Positions 8,808 to 16,273 of a stretch of 64,000 nucleotides of DNA are shown here, piece after piece. Below the pieces are notes generated by a model that saw only the letters and a program-made list of their open reading frames with translations, was not told the origin of the DNA and made no database searches. Each line of letters opens with the position of its first letter. The first letter of the stretch is position 1. Made by a program: the position numbers and the translations under genes. Origin of the DNA: Phenylobacterium glaciei (GTDB lineage Bacteria; Pseudomonadota; Alphaproteobacteria; Caulobacterales; Caulobacteraceae); NCBI RefSeq assembly GCF_016772415.1, contig NZ_JAGSGD010000001.1, positions 3,125,501 through 3,189,500 of the forward strand, read 5' to 3'.

Positions 8808-9986
8808 TTGGCCGTCTTTCGCGAAAAGCCGACCCAGGTCGAATTCGCCAAGCAGGTCGTCGCCCACGAGATGTTCCTCGCGCGTAAGGCGGGCGGGGCC
8901 AGGCTGATCCTGCGCTTCGCCGACCTGTCGGGTCTGGCCGCTCCGGGCCGCGATCTCGCCGACGCCGATCTCAGCGGCTCCGACCTCAGCAACTGCAAGC
9001 TCTCCGGCGCGCGGCTTAACCGGGCCGTGCTGTTTGGCTGCGACCTCACCAGCGCGGTCCTGACCAACGCCGTGCTCGCCCGGGCAGACCTGCGCGGGGC
9101 GGTGCTCAACGGCGCCGATCTCTCGGGCGCCGATCTGCAGGACGCCGACCTGCGTCCGGGCCAGCTGGCCATCCACACCGCCGACGGGTTCGCCTCCACG
9201 TCCCGCCGCCAGAAGCGCGCGACAGTGGCCGACGGCGTCAACCTGTCCGGCGCCAATCTCAACCGCGCCCGTTTCGATGACGCCAGCGCCTTCGCCGCCG
9301 ACTTTTCCGACTGTTCCATGCGCGGCGCCAATCTGAGGGGCGCCAAGCTCAAGTCCGCCAACCTGCGCGGCGCGCTGCTGGAGGACGCCGATTTCCGAAA
9401 CGTCAATCTGGAGGGCGCCGACCTGTCGGGCGCGGTGATGGACGGGGCGCAGTTGGTGGGCGCCATGCTCACCGGCGCCTGCCTGATGGGCGCGCTCCAG
9501 GCGCCGAACGCCGAGGCCATGGCCCGCCGCCCGGCCCTGATGGAGGCCCTGGCCGGCCATCAGGTCTGGTGCCTCACCATGGGCAAGCAGGGCCGCGCCG
9601 CCCAGCTCGCCGGCGCGGATCTGCGAGTGGTCGGCGACGCCCTGCTGAAGGCCCAGCTCACCGGCCTGCAGGCGCCCGGCGCCATCCTGATCCGGCTCAA
9701 CCTCCAGGGCGCCGATCTGCAGGCCGCCAATCTGGAGGGGGCCGATCTGAGGTCCGCCGACCTGCGCGGCGCCGACCTGCGCGGCGCGCGCCTGAGCGGC
9801 GCCAATCTGGTCCAGGCTGACCTGCGCGGCGCCCTGCTGCAGGATCTGGTCGTGGGGACCCGCAGGACGCCCACCGACCTGACCGGCGCTCAGCTGCGGT
9901 TCGCCGACTGCCGGGGCGCCAACCTGCCGCAGGAAAGCCTGGCGAGCGCTGACGCCACCGATGCGCGGTTCGACGTCGCCGCCTAG
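8808..9986 (+). CDS. Pentapeptide-repeat protein, second of a tandem pair
   Basis: A 392-residue paralog of the preceding protein with the same layout: helical leader (QVEFAKQVVAHEMFLA), first repeat block, an arginine-rich interruption (TSRRQKRATV), second block, the linker RRPALMEALAGHQVWCLT with the G at residue 250, and a third block ending in TDLTGAQLRFADCRGANL. The TTG at 8808 is chosen because AGAGGGG lies seven bases upstream and the protein then matches its neighbour residue for residue from the start. An extended ORF beginning at 8595 would add 71 residues with no counterpart. Both paralogs using non-ATG starts suggests low expression. Function unknown. Confidence 0.86.
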   Translation: MAVFREKPTQVEFAKQVVAHEMFLARKAGGARLILRFADLSGLAAPGRDLADADLSGSDLSNCKLSGARLNRAVLFGCDLTSAVLTNAVLARADLRGAVLNGADLSGADLQDADLRPGQLAIHTADGFASTSRRQKRATVADGVNLSGANLNRARFDDASAFAADFSDCSMRGANLRGAKLKSANLRGALLEDADFRNVNLEGADLSGAVMDGAQLVGAMLTGACLMGALQAPNAEAMARRPALMEALAGHQVWCLTMGKQGRAAQLAGADLRVVGDALLKAQLTGLQAPGAILIRLNLQGADLQAANLEGADLRSADLRGADLRGARLSGANLVQADLRGALLQDLVVGTRRTPTDLTGAQLRFADCRGANLPQESLASADATDARFDVAA

Positions 9987-9993
9987 ATCGTTT

Positions 9994-10037
9994 TTGTCCG
10001 GTCAGGTTGATTCAACCTGATCCGGAAAGGGTCTAGA
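9994..10037. repeat. Repeat type F, copy 1 (hairpin)
   Basis: A 44-bp stretch identical to 12302-12345. It contains the imperfect hairpin CAGGTTGATTCAACCTG flanked by CCGG arms and ends in GGGTCTAGA. It lies just after the second pentapeptide gene and could act as a 3' end structure, although the T-run is on the wrong side for a plus-strand intrinsic terminator. Confidence 0.85.
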
Positions 10038-10068
10038 CTCCGGCTGCGCAGGACGAGGTGGAGACCCC

Positions 10069-10980
10069 ATGGGCATGGATTTCGAGACCTACCGGCTGCT
10101 GGGCCTCGACCAGCCCGCGCCCACCGAGATGAACGGCCGAACCCGCGCCTCTTTCGTGGAAACCCTGACCGCGCCGGGCGACGCCAACTACAATCCCTGC
10201 CGGGAGGCCTATCCGCGGCCCGGTACGCCGGAGGGCGATCTGCGGCGTTGGGCCGATTGGGACGGGGCGCGGGTCTTCCCGGGCACGGTCCGCGACGTGG
10301 CGGTCTACACGACCCCGGGCCTCGACCGCACCCAGGCCGCCAGCCTGATCGTCCTTCAGGACGGGGTTTCGTTCTACCTGCCGGCTGAGGGCCAGATCCG
10401 GGTCACCCAGGTGCTGGACACCCTCCACGCCAGGGGGGAAATCGGCCCGACCGTGGCGGTGTTCGTCAATCCGGGCCGGCTGACCGCGTCCGACGAGCCG
10501 CCGACCGAGCAGCGCAGCCGCGAATACGACTCCCTGACCGCCGACTATGGCCGGTTCCTGATCCAGGACCTGCTGCCGTTCGTAAGGGGCGAGGTGGCGA
10601 TCACCGAAGACCCCGCCCGCCGCACCCTCTGCGGCATCTCCAGCGGCGGCATCTGCGCCTTCACCGCCGCCTGGCATTTTCCGGAACAGTTCGGCCGGGT
10701 GATCAGCCACTGCGGCTCGTTCGTGAACATCCGCGGCGGCCACAACTGGCCCTTCATCCTGCGCGCCACCCCGCGCAAGCCACTGCGGGTCTTCCTGCAG
10801 AGCGGGACCGGCGACGGGGTCCACTTCACCGGCGACTGGCCCCAGGGCAACCAGGCCATGGCCAAGGCCCTGGACTGGGCCGGCTACGACTACCGCTTCG
10901 AGTTCGGGGTCGGCGGCCATTCCCTCCGCCACGGCGGCGCGATCTTCGCCGACACCCTGCGTTGGATCTGGCGGGACTGA
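10069..10980 (+). CDS. Esterase family protein (alpha/beta hydrolase, esterase D/enterochelin-esterase type)
   Basis: A 303-residue alpha/beta hydrolase of the putative-esterase family that includes Fes, S-formylglutathione hydrolase and mycolyltransferases. The nucleophile elbow is GISSGG near residue 188, with a likely acid in SGTGDG and the catalytic histidine in VGGHSLRHGG near the C-terminus; LIVLQDGVSFY holds the usual oxyanion strand. No signal peptide, so cytoplasmic. GAGGTGGAG precedes the ATG. The substrate cannot be told: siderophore genes are absent nearby, so an enterobactin role is unlikely. Confidence 0.87.
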   Translation: MGMDFETYRLLGLDQPAPTEMNGRTRASFVETLTAPGDANYNPCREAYPRPGTPEGDLRRWADWDGARVFPGTVRDVAVYTTPGLDRTQAASLIVLQDGVSFYLPAEGQIRVTQVLDTLHARGEIGPTVAVFVNPGRLTASDEPPTEQRSREYDSLTADYGRFLIQDLLPFVRGEVAITEDPARRTLCGISSGGICAFTAAWHFPEQFGRVISHCGSFVNIRGGHNWPFILRATPRKPLRVFLQSGTGDGVHFTGDWPQGNQAMAKALDWAGYDYRFEFGVGGHSLRHGGAIFADTLRWIWRD

Positions 10981-10988
10981 CGCCCCCC

Positions 10989-11092
10989 TAGAGCCGGATG
11001 GCTTCTCTCGAAGCCTGAATCCGGCTCTACACAGTTGAATTTAGAGCACGATTCAACGATCAGTCGATTCCGACTGATCGCATCGTGCTCTA
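10989..11092. repeat. Repeat type E, full copy: two adjacent TAGAGC hairpins
   Basis: Two near-perfect stem-loops in tandem, both starting TAGAGC and ending GCTCTA. The first (10989-11029) has arms TAGAGCCGGAT/ATCCGGCTCTA with an inner GGCTT/AAGCC stem. The second (11042-11092) has arms TAGAGCACGAT/ATCGTGCTCTA with an inner CGATCAGTCG/CGACTGATCG stem. The terminal CTA of the element is the stop codon of the minus-strand dioxygenase gene. A degraded copy is at 8515-8600. Confidence 0.9.
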
Positions 11093-12013
11093 GGCAGTGA
11101 TCGCCGCGCGGTAGGCCGCCGAGTTCCAGCCCGGATAGCGGGCCTGCGTCCTCTGCAACGTGACCTCCGTCCAGAACGGGTCGCCCGGCTCCGGCACCCC
11201 GAAACAGGCGAGCTGCTCGGGCGTGGCGTTGTCGAAGATATTGCGCCAGGGCTTCATGTGAGTGTGCGCCCAGGGTGTGAAGGCGATGGCCTCGTTCCCC
11301 GCGGCCTTGAAGCAGGTCATCAGCGCATAGCGGTGGCCGCCCGGCGCTGTCAGGTTGGTCCCCCGATGATAGACGTCGATCGTGTAGGGAAAGATGCTGC
11401 CGGCCGGCCCGGCCGAGGAGCGCGACCTGGCCAGCAGCCCGGCCTGGATCCGGGCCTGGACGTCGGGATCCTGGGACAAGGTCTCTTCCGGCGCGGCCGC
11501 CGCCTGGGCGTCAGGCCGGGTGACGAAGTGGGCCGGACCGTGAGCGTCGGTCACGTCGCTGAAATAGCAGAGGATGGTGATCGAGTTCAGGTGGGAGTCT
11601 TCCGACGGCGCCGTGAGCGTGTGATTGACGAAGTCGCAGTGGAACGGCTGGTCATAGTCAGCCTCTCCGGTGAACTTGGCCCAGGCCTGACACTGGTAGA
11701 CATGCACCTTGTCGGTCTTCAGCGCCGCCTTGGCGAAGGCGACGATAGCCGGATGGACGCCAATCAGGTTCAGCGCCGGCGAACAGTCGATCGGCACCGG
11801 TTGGATCATGGTGAACTGCGCCGGATTAAACCGCCCGACCTCACCTTCCTTCTTTTTGTCCAGGGCCTGGGCGTCGGTCGGCGGCGGCCCCCAGACCTTC
11901 TCGAAGTCGGCGACCACGGCCGCCACCTCTGCCTCGGTGAAGAACCTCTCAATCACCAGGCCGCCGTCCCGGCGCCAGGCCTCGACATGTTCCGGTCCAA
12001 ATCGTTCGGCCAA
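11090..12013 (-). CDS. Phytanoyl-CoA dioxygenase (PhyH) family protein
   Basis: A 307-residue Fe(II)/2-oxoglutarate dioxygenase of the PhyH family. The iron ligands are seen as the HxD pair in QPFHCDFVNH (near residue 125) and a later histidine in YHRGTNLTAPGGHR, whose arginine would bind 2-oxoglutarate. Such enzymes hydroxylate lipids, ectoine or secondary metabolites; substrate unknown here. The start is a TTG preceded by GGAGGA six bases upstream; no ATG nearby would keep the conserved N-terminus. Its TAG stop is the last triplet of a type E repeat. Monocistronic. Confidence 0.85.
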   Translation of the reverse strand: MAERFGPEHVEAWRRDGGLVIERFFTEAEVAAVVADFEKVWGPPPTDAQALDKKKEGEVGRFNPAQFTMIQPVPIDCSPALNLIGVHPAIVAFAKAALKTDKVHVYQCQAWAKFTGEADYDQPFHCDFVNHTLTAPSEDSHLNSITILCYFSDVTDAHGPAHFVTRPDAQAAAAPEETLSQDPDVQARIQAGLLARSRSSAGPAGSIFPYTIDVYHRGTNLTAPGGHRYALMTCFKAAGNEAIAFTPWAHTHMKPWRNIFDNATPEQLACFGVPEPGDPFWTEVTLQRTQARYPGWNSAAYRAAITA

Positions 12014-12227
12014 GGCGCTTCCTCCGGTGCTGTCAGTCTCCGGTCGTGGCGTGACGGCCGCCGGAGGGGATCAGATTGAAACCGATTTCCTACAAGCGCC
12101 ACCGGTTCCCGCCTGAAGTGATCTGCCAGGCGGTGTGGAGGGTCATCTGCTGGGGCCATGCGCGCCGCCAAACGCCTCGCGCCGCAAGCTGTTCGACGCC
12201 GCAGAGGCGATGACCGGGACAGGCTCC

Positions 12228-12279
12228 TAGAGCATGTCAGGCGCAAGTGGGAACCGGTTCGCCGCCCGGACACGCTCTA
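12228..12279. repeat. TAGAGC-type hairpin
   Basis: A 52-bp stem-loop with outer arms TAGAGC/GCTCTA, inner TGTC/GACA and a central GGAACCGGTTC palindrome. It shares the TAGAGC ends of the type E element near 11.0 kb but has a different core. Confidence 0.75.
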
Positions 12280-12301
12280 ACGTCAAGGCGGTAGACCCGT
12301 A

Positions 12302-12345
12302 TTGTCCGGTCAGGTTGATTCAACCTGATCCGGAAAGGGTCTAGA
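12302..12345. repeat. Repeat type F, copy 2 (hairpin)
   Basis: Identical over 44 bp to 9994-10037. It lies downstream of the minus-strand nucleosidase-like gene (stop at 12388), about 40 bp beyond the stop, so like copy 1 it sits at a gene 3' end. Confidence 0.85.
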
Positions 12346-12387
12346 GCGCAATCCAACTCAATCGGATGAGGGTCTCGGGCCGGGCCT

Positions 12388-13227
12388 TTACCCCATCTGG
12401 AGCGCGCGGATCAGCCCCAGGGTCACCGCCGCGGCGTTGTCCGACGCCAGCTGGTTGAAGGCGGTGTAGAGCTTGTCCCCGTCGCCAGCGCCCGCCAGGC
12501 TCGACAGCCCGCGCACCGCCACGAAGGGCTTGCCGTTGCACCAGGCCACCTGGGCCACCGCCGCGCTCTCGCAGTCCAGCACGCCCGCCTCGAAGGTCGC
12601 ATACACATAGTCCCGCAGTTCGGTGTTGTTGACGAAGGCCGAGCCCGAGACGCCATTTCCGCCGGCCACCACGCGCGGCGTCTTGTCCAGCTGCGCCGCG
12701 CCGGCGCCCTTGGACAGCACCACCGTCACCGCCAGCTTGCGGGCCGCCGCCAGCATGGCCGGCGCCACGGGGAACCAGAACCGGCGCTCCGTCTCGCCGT
12801 CCGGTCCCGTCACCACGGCGGCCTTGGGGAACATCATCCCGAAATTGCCGTAGCCGCTGGGGATGCCCGAGGCCGGTTCGAACCCGGAGGGCCCCTCGCG
12901 CCCCATCACCACGTCGAGGTAGTGGCCCCACTGGGAGGCCACGAACACGTCGCCGACCTTCAGCTCCGGCTCGACCCCGCCGGCGCAGCCGCTGACCATC
13001 AGGTGCGTGACGTTGAACAGGTCCAGGGTCCGCTGGGCGACCATGGCCGCATTGACCATCGACACGCCGCAGCGGACCAGCACCACCGCCTTACCGGCCA
13101 GCACCCCCGTCGTGAAGGCGGCGCCCACCACCGTGTGCTCAGTCGTCTCGGTGAGCTCTTTGCGCAGGGCGGTCAGTTCGCTCGCCATGGCGCCGAGCAC
13201 CGCGATCCGGGGGGTGTCGTCCAGCAT
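12388..13227 (-). CDS. Phosphorylase/nucleosidase family protein (MTA/SAH nucleosidase-like)
   Basis: A 279-residue member of the PNP/UDP phosphorylase family. IAVLGAMASEL at the N-terminus and HLMVSGCAGGVEPELKVGDVF match 5'-methylthioadenosine/S-adenosylhomocysteine nucleosidases, as does DCESAAVAQVAW before FVAVRGLSS. In E. coli MtnN the catalytic aspartate lies in RAISD; here that position is serine (RGLSS), and the protein is about 45 residues longer. It may therefore cleave a different nucleoside, or have lost activity. GGGAG precedes the ATG. The VOC gene ends two bases upstream, so the two form an operon. Confidence 0.8.
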   Translation of the reverse strand: MLDDTPRIAVLGAMASELTALRKELTETTEHTVVGAAFTTGVLAGKAVVLVRCGVSMVNAAMVAQRTLDLFNVTHLMVSGCAGGVEPELKVGDVFVASQWGHYLDVVMGREGPSGFEPASGIPSGYGNFGMMFPKAAVVTGPDGETERRFWFPVAPAMLAAARKLAVTVVLSKGAGAAQLDKTPRVVAGGNGVSGSAFVNNTELRDYVYATFEAGVLDCESAAVAQVAWCNGKPFVAVRGLSSLAGAGDGDKLYTAFNQLASDNAAAVTLGLIRALQMG

Positions 13228-13229
13228 GC

Positions 13230-13607
13230 CTACTCCCGAGGGTCCTGCACGCAGAAGGCCGCGCCCTCCGGATCGAGCATCACCGTGTGATCGCCATGGG
13301 TATCACGCACCGTCCCGCCGAGGGCGACAATCCGAGCGACCTCGTCCGCGCGGGGCCCGCCTACGATGTCCAGATGCATCCGCCGGCCCGGCGCGAGCTC
13401 CGCCACCTGCTGGAAGCAGAGCATCGGCCCCGGCCCGTCCACCATCACAGAGGGATCGGTTTCCGGCGTCAGGCCCAGCCCCGCCAGACGCGCGATCTCC
13501 GCGGCGTCGTAGGCTCGCACCTCATAGCCCGCCAGCACCCCGGCCCAGAACCGGGCCAGCGACGCGGGATGGCGGCTGTCGATGACGATCTCGCGGATCC
13601 GGGCCAT
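13230..13607 (-). CDS. VOC family protein (glyoxalase-like domain)
   Basis: A 125-residue single-domain protein of the vicinal-oxygen-chelate superfamily. The paired beta-alpha-beta-beta-beta modules are visible as IREIVIDSRHPASLARFWAGVL (read in pieces) and MHLDIVGGPRADEVARIVALGG, ending VMLDPEGAAFCVQDP. Single-domain VOC proteins of this sort usually dimerise and may bind metals or small molecules; function unknown. TAGGAGG precedes the ATG at 13607. First gene of a two-gene operon with the nucleosidase-like gene. Confidence 0.82.
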   Translation of the reverse strand: MARIREIVIDSRHPASLARFWAGVLAGYEVRAYDAAEIARLAGLGLTPETDPSVMVDGPGPMLCFQQVAELAPGRRMHLDIVGGPRADEVARIVALGGTVRDTHGDHTVMLDPEGAAFCVQDPRE

Positions 13608-13686
13608 GTCGCGCCTCCTAACCCCATCCTAGCCTGTCCTGCGGCGCGGCCCTATGTTCGGGCCTCATCCAGCCCAGAGGCCGCCC

Positions 13687-14457
13687 ATGCGCTACGAGAT
13701 TTCCGGCACTGTCATGCAGACGGTCGGCATCGACCTGGCGCCTGGCGAAACCATCTACAGCCAGACCGCCGCCATGGCCTGGATGACCGACGGCATCCGC
13801 ATGCACACCAATACCGGCGGCGGCCTGTTCGCGGGACTCAAGCGCAGCCTGACCGGCGGCAGCTTCTTCATCACCGAGTTCAGCGCCGACCGCGGCGAGG
13901 GCCACGTGGCCTTCGCCCCGCGCTTCCCGGGCTCGATCCTGGCGCGCCATCTCGCCCCTGGCGAAAGCCTGATATGCCGCCGCGAGACCTTCCTCTGCGC
14001 CGAGACCAGCGTCTCCCTGGAACTGGCCTGGCAGCAGCGCATCGGCTCGGGCTTCTTCGGCGGCGCGGGCTTCATTTTGCAAAAGGTCACCGGCCCCGGC
14101 GTGGTGTTCCTGGATCTCTCCGGCGAGGTGGTCACCAAGACCCTGGCCCCCGGTGAGCGTCTGCTGGTCCATGCCGGCCACGTCGGCGTCCACGAGCCCA
14201 GCGTCAGCTTCGACATCCAGATGGTGCCGGGCTTCCGCAACATCCTGTTCGGCGGCGAGGGCCTGTTCCTGGCCAGCCTGACCGGCCCGGGCGAGGTCCA
14301 CCTGCAGTCCATGCCGATCCTCAACCTGGCCGAGGCGATCGCCCAATACCTGCCTTCGGGTGAAGGCTCCGGCGGCCGCACTGTGGCCGGCCTCGCCGGC
14401 GCGGGCATCCTGGGCAGCATCATCGGCGGCGTCCTGGGCGGCGACGGCGACGCCTGA
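13687..14457 (+). CDS. TIGR00266/AIM24 family protein
   Basis: A 256-residue protein of the AIM24 family, which forms a trimeric double beta-barrel with unknown biochemical role. Typical segments are [35 protein letters not shown], and near the end [27 protein letters not shown] glycine-rich tail ([13 protein letters not shown]) could associate with membrane. The ATG at 13687 has AGAGG seven bases upstream; an in-frame start 11 codons earlier lacks one. Single gene, divergent from the VOC gene. Confidence 0.88.
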   Translation: MRYEISGTVMQTVGIDLAPGETIYSQTAAMAWMTDGIRMHTNTGGGLFAGLKRSLTGGSFFITEFSADRGEGHVAFAPRFPGSILARHLAPGESLICRRETFLCAETSVSLELAWQQRIGSGFFGGAGFILQKVTGPGVVFLDLSGEVVTKTLAPGERLLVHAGHVGVHEPSVSFDIQMVPGFRNILFGGEGLFLASLTGPGEVHLQSMPILNLAEAIAQYLPSGEGSGGRTVAGLAGAGILGSIIGGVLGGDGDA

Positions 14458-14639
14458 CTGCGCGGCGCGAAGAGGCAGCGTCACCTTATCCACAGGCACG
14501 GCACGAATTCGTGATGGAACCGGGAACGGGATCGTGATCGCTGCGTTGAGATGATGCTCCGGCCTTGGCGGGAGCACTGAACGCCACGCGGGGGTGGCGT
14601 CCAGCTCAAGCCATAGCCCCCAAAAATTCGGAGACCACC

Positions 14640-14924
14640 ATGCGTTTTGCCACCCTGATGACTGTTGCCGCCCTCGGCCTCGCCGCCGCCGCCTGCACCA
14701 AGAAGGAAGAAGCCCCGGCCCCGGTCGCCGCTGACGCCACCGCCGACCAAGCCGCCGCCGCCGCCATGGACGCCTCCGCCACCGCGAAGGACGCCGCCGA
14801 CACCGCCACCGACGCCGCCAAGGAAGCCGGCGACAAGGCTGGCGACGCCATGAAGGCCTCGGGCGACGCCGCCGCCGCCGCGACCGAAGCCAAGGTCGAC
14901 GCCGCTGCCGAACCCAAGAAGTAA
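14640..14924 (+). CDS. Small alanine-rich lipoprotein, 94 aa
   Basis: The first 18 residues form a lipoprotein signal with lipobox LAAAAC, after which the mature chain starts Cys-Thr-Lys-Lys. The rest is low-complexity alanine/aspartate/lysine sequence with repeated DAA-xxA motifs that would form an amphipathic helix, resembling small Ala-rich surface lipoproteins such as Lpp-like or entericidin-like proteins of this family. GGAG lies six bases before the ATG. A strong intrinsic terminator follows at 14961. Likely highly expressed envelope protein; function unknown. Confidence 0.82.
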   Translation: MRFATLMTVAALGLAAAACTKKEEAPAPVAADATADQAAAAAMDASATAKDAADTATDAAKEAGDKAGDAMKASGDAAAAATEAKVDAAAEPKK

Positions 14925-14960
14925 GACTTAGCGCCTTCGGGCATAGGTCGAGCTAGATCA

Positions 14961-14998
14961 GGCCCTGATCGCCTCTCCAGGCGGTCGGGGCCTTTTTC
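14961..14998 (+). terminator. Intrinsic terminator after the small lipoprotein gene
   Basis: GGCCCTGATCGCC and GGCGGTCGGGGCC pair with a few G-U pairs around the loop TCTCCA and run straight into TTTTT. It ends plus-strand transcription from the 94-aa lipoprotein gene and meets the stop of the minus-strand nucleotidyltransferase gene. Confidence 0.85.
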
Positions 14999-15621
14999 TA
15001 TTTGGCCAGGGCGCCCAGCCAGGCATGGCCGGGGTAGAGCCGATCGATCATGGCCCGCAGCCAGGCCCTCGCGGCCGCATCCAGCATGGGCGCGAACAGC
15101 GCGAAGTCCGCCTGGTCCTTCGGCCGGAGCTTGGCGGCCTTATAGAGCAACGCCCCCTGCGGCTTCAGATAGGGCACGCCTGTCGGCGACAGCCCCATCA
15201 GCTGCGCCCTTGGCGCTGTCACGCTCTCGTCGCGCCGGAACACCCAGGTCGCGGCGTCACCCGGCTCGGCCATCACGTCCAGACGCCAGGCGCCACCCTC
15301 CGCCACCCAGATTTGGTACTTGTCTTCCGGCGGCTCGGCGTAGGGCGGCAAGGTGAGAACATCGCCATCCCCCACGGAATAGAGATCAAGTCCCGCCAGC
15401 TGCGCCCGCATCTGCGGGAGGAACGGCTTGGGGACAGCGATCTCCAGGTCCTCATGGACCCGGCTCTCACGTCCCAACCACACATCCAGCGCCCAGCCCC
15501 CCACCACGCACCAGGGCGCGGCCACCCCCGCCAGCCGCGCGGCCGTCTGCTCCGGCGTCCAGGCTTTCCAGGCCCCCAGCGGCGGTCCGTCCCATCGCTG
15601 CGTCTTAGGGTCGTCAGGCAT
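14998..15621 (-). CDS. Nucleotidyltransferase-fold protein (aminoglycoside adenylyltransferase-like)
   Basis: A 207-residue protein with the nucleotidyltransferase palm motif WCVVGGWALDVWLGR followed by an acidic pair in RVHEDLEIAV, the arrangement seen in ANT(2'')-like and AbiEii-like enzymes. Downstream, WRLDVMAE gives a possible third acidic residue. No toxin/antitoxin partner adjoins it. AGGAGG lies five bases before the ATG at 15621, so a much longer in-frame extension is rejected. Adenylylation of a small molecule is plausible; resistance should not be assumed. Confidence 0.78.
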   Translation of the reverse strand: MPDDPKTQRWDGPPLGAWKAWTPEQTAARLAGVAAPWCVVGGWALDVWLGRESRVHEDLEIAVPKPFLPQMRAQLAGLDLYSVGDGDVLTLPPYAEPPEDKYQIWVAEGGAWRLDVMAEPGDAATWVFRRDESVTAPRAQLMGLSPTGVPYLKPQGALLYKAAKLRPKDQADFALFAPMLDAAARAWLRAMIDRLYPGHAWLGALAK

Positions 15622-15763
15622 CTGGGCCTCCTGCTCGCCCACGACTGTACCTTGGAATCCACACGAAACTGAAAGTCGGCTTCCTGACACTTCTCCTCGC
15701 AACCATCCGTCGCTGGCCGCATTCCCCCTGCAGGGCGAGAACGCCTGAGTACGGAGTTGGATT

Positions 15764-16150
15764 GTGCGGGTACTGATTGTCGAAGACGAGATCCTGGTCG
15801 CCATGGAACTTGAGGAAACCCTCAACGACCTGGGCCATACCGTCGTGGGCATCGCACCCGACCGCCGCAGCTTCGAGGCCTTCGCCGACGAGGACATCGA
15901 CGTCGCCCTGGTGGACCTGAACCTCCGCGACGGCGAGACCGGCGTCGGCATCGGCCGCGCCCTGGCTGACCGCCGCGCCGCCGTGGTCTTCGTCACCGCC
16001 AATCCCGGCCTGCTGCGGGACGGCGTCGCCGGCACGATCGGCGTGCTGCCCAAGCCCGCCTCGCGCAAGGCCGTCGCCGACGTCGTCGAATACGCCGGCC
16101 GCCGCAGCCCCCTGCTCTCGCCCCCGGGCGAGCTGCGGCTGTTTGCGTAG
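15764..16150 (+). CDS. Single-domain response regulator
   Basis: A 128-residue stand-alone receiver domain. The acidic pocket is VEDE (residues 6-9), the phospho-acceptor is the first Asp in LVDLNLRDGETG (near residue 52), the conserved Thr lies in FVTANP and the lysine in LPKPAS. No output domain. The start is GTG with GGAG seven bases before it. It faces an HWE kinase gene across a type B repeat, so the two may form a cognate pair; lone receivers with HWE kinases act as phosphate sinks or relays in alphaproteobacteria. Confidence 0.9.
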   Translation: MRVLIVEDEILVAMELEETLNDLGHTVVGIAPDRRSFEAFADEDIDVALVDLNLRDGETGVGIGRALADRRAAVVFVTANPGLLRDGVAGTIGVLPKPASRKAVADVVEYAGRRSPLLSPPGELRLFA

Positions 16151-16157
16151 CGAAAAT

Positions 16158-16266
16158 CCGCTCATCCCGGCGAAGGCCGGGACCCAGATTCATCTCCCGC
16201 TCTCAGGATTCCTGACGCCGGCCACGACCTACGACCTGGGTCCCGGCCTTCGCCGGGATGAGCGGG
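16158..16266. repeat. Intergenic repeat type B, copy 1
   Basis: About 109 bp with long inverted arms: CTCATCCCGGCGAAGGCCGG with GACCCAG at the left and the exact reverse complement at the right. The spacer is AT-richer and differs between copies. It fills the gap between the convergent response-regulator and kinase genes and could end transcription from both sides. Confidence 0.9.
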
Positions 16267-16273
16267 AATGTTG

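Larger units (their letters stand above)
12014..12387. other. Intergenic region rich in inverted repeats
   Basis: No supported gene. It carries a TAGAGC hairpin (12228-12279), a second exact copy of the 44-bp type F repeat (12302-12345) and an inverted pair GGGAACCGGTT / ACCGGTTCCC (about 12251 and 12101). Open frames here are built from the repeats. Upstream of the TTG-started dioxygenase gene it also supplies that gene's promoter. Confidence 0.6.

Noticed and set aside
10069-10980. Enterochelin esterase role for the esterase gene
   Set aside because: No siderophore synthesis, uptake or Fur-box features nearby; only the fold is supported.
12159-12281. Possible 40-residue basic protein upstream of the dioxygenase
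   Set aside because: Its second half is the TAGAGC hairpin and there is no ribosome site.
12860-12890. GGTTCGAACC resembling a tRNA T-loop
   Set aside because: It lies within the nucleosidase-like coding frame and no acceptor or anticodon stem can be drawn around it.
14998-15621. AbiE-type toxin-antitoxin or drug-resistance cassette
   Set aside because: Only the nucleotidyltransferase fold is seen; there is no antitoxin partner and no sign of a mobile cassette.
15622-16068. N-terminal extension of the nucleotidyltransferase frame
   Set aside because: It reads antisense through the response regulator; a strong AGGAGG precedes the ATG at 15621.
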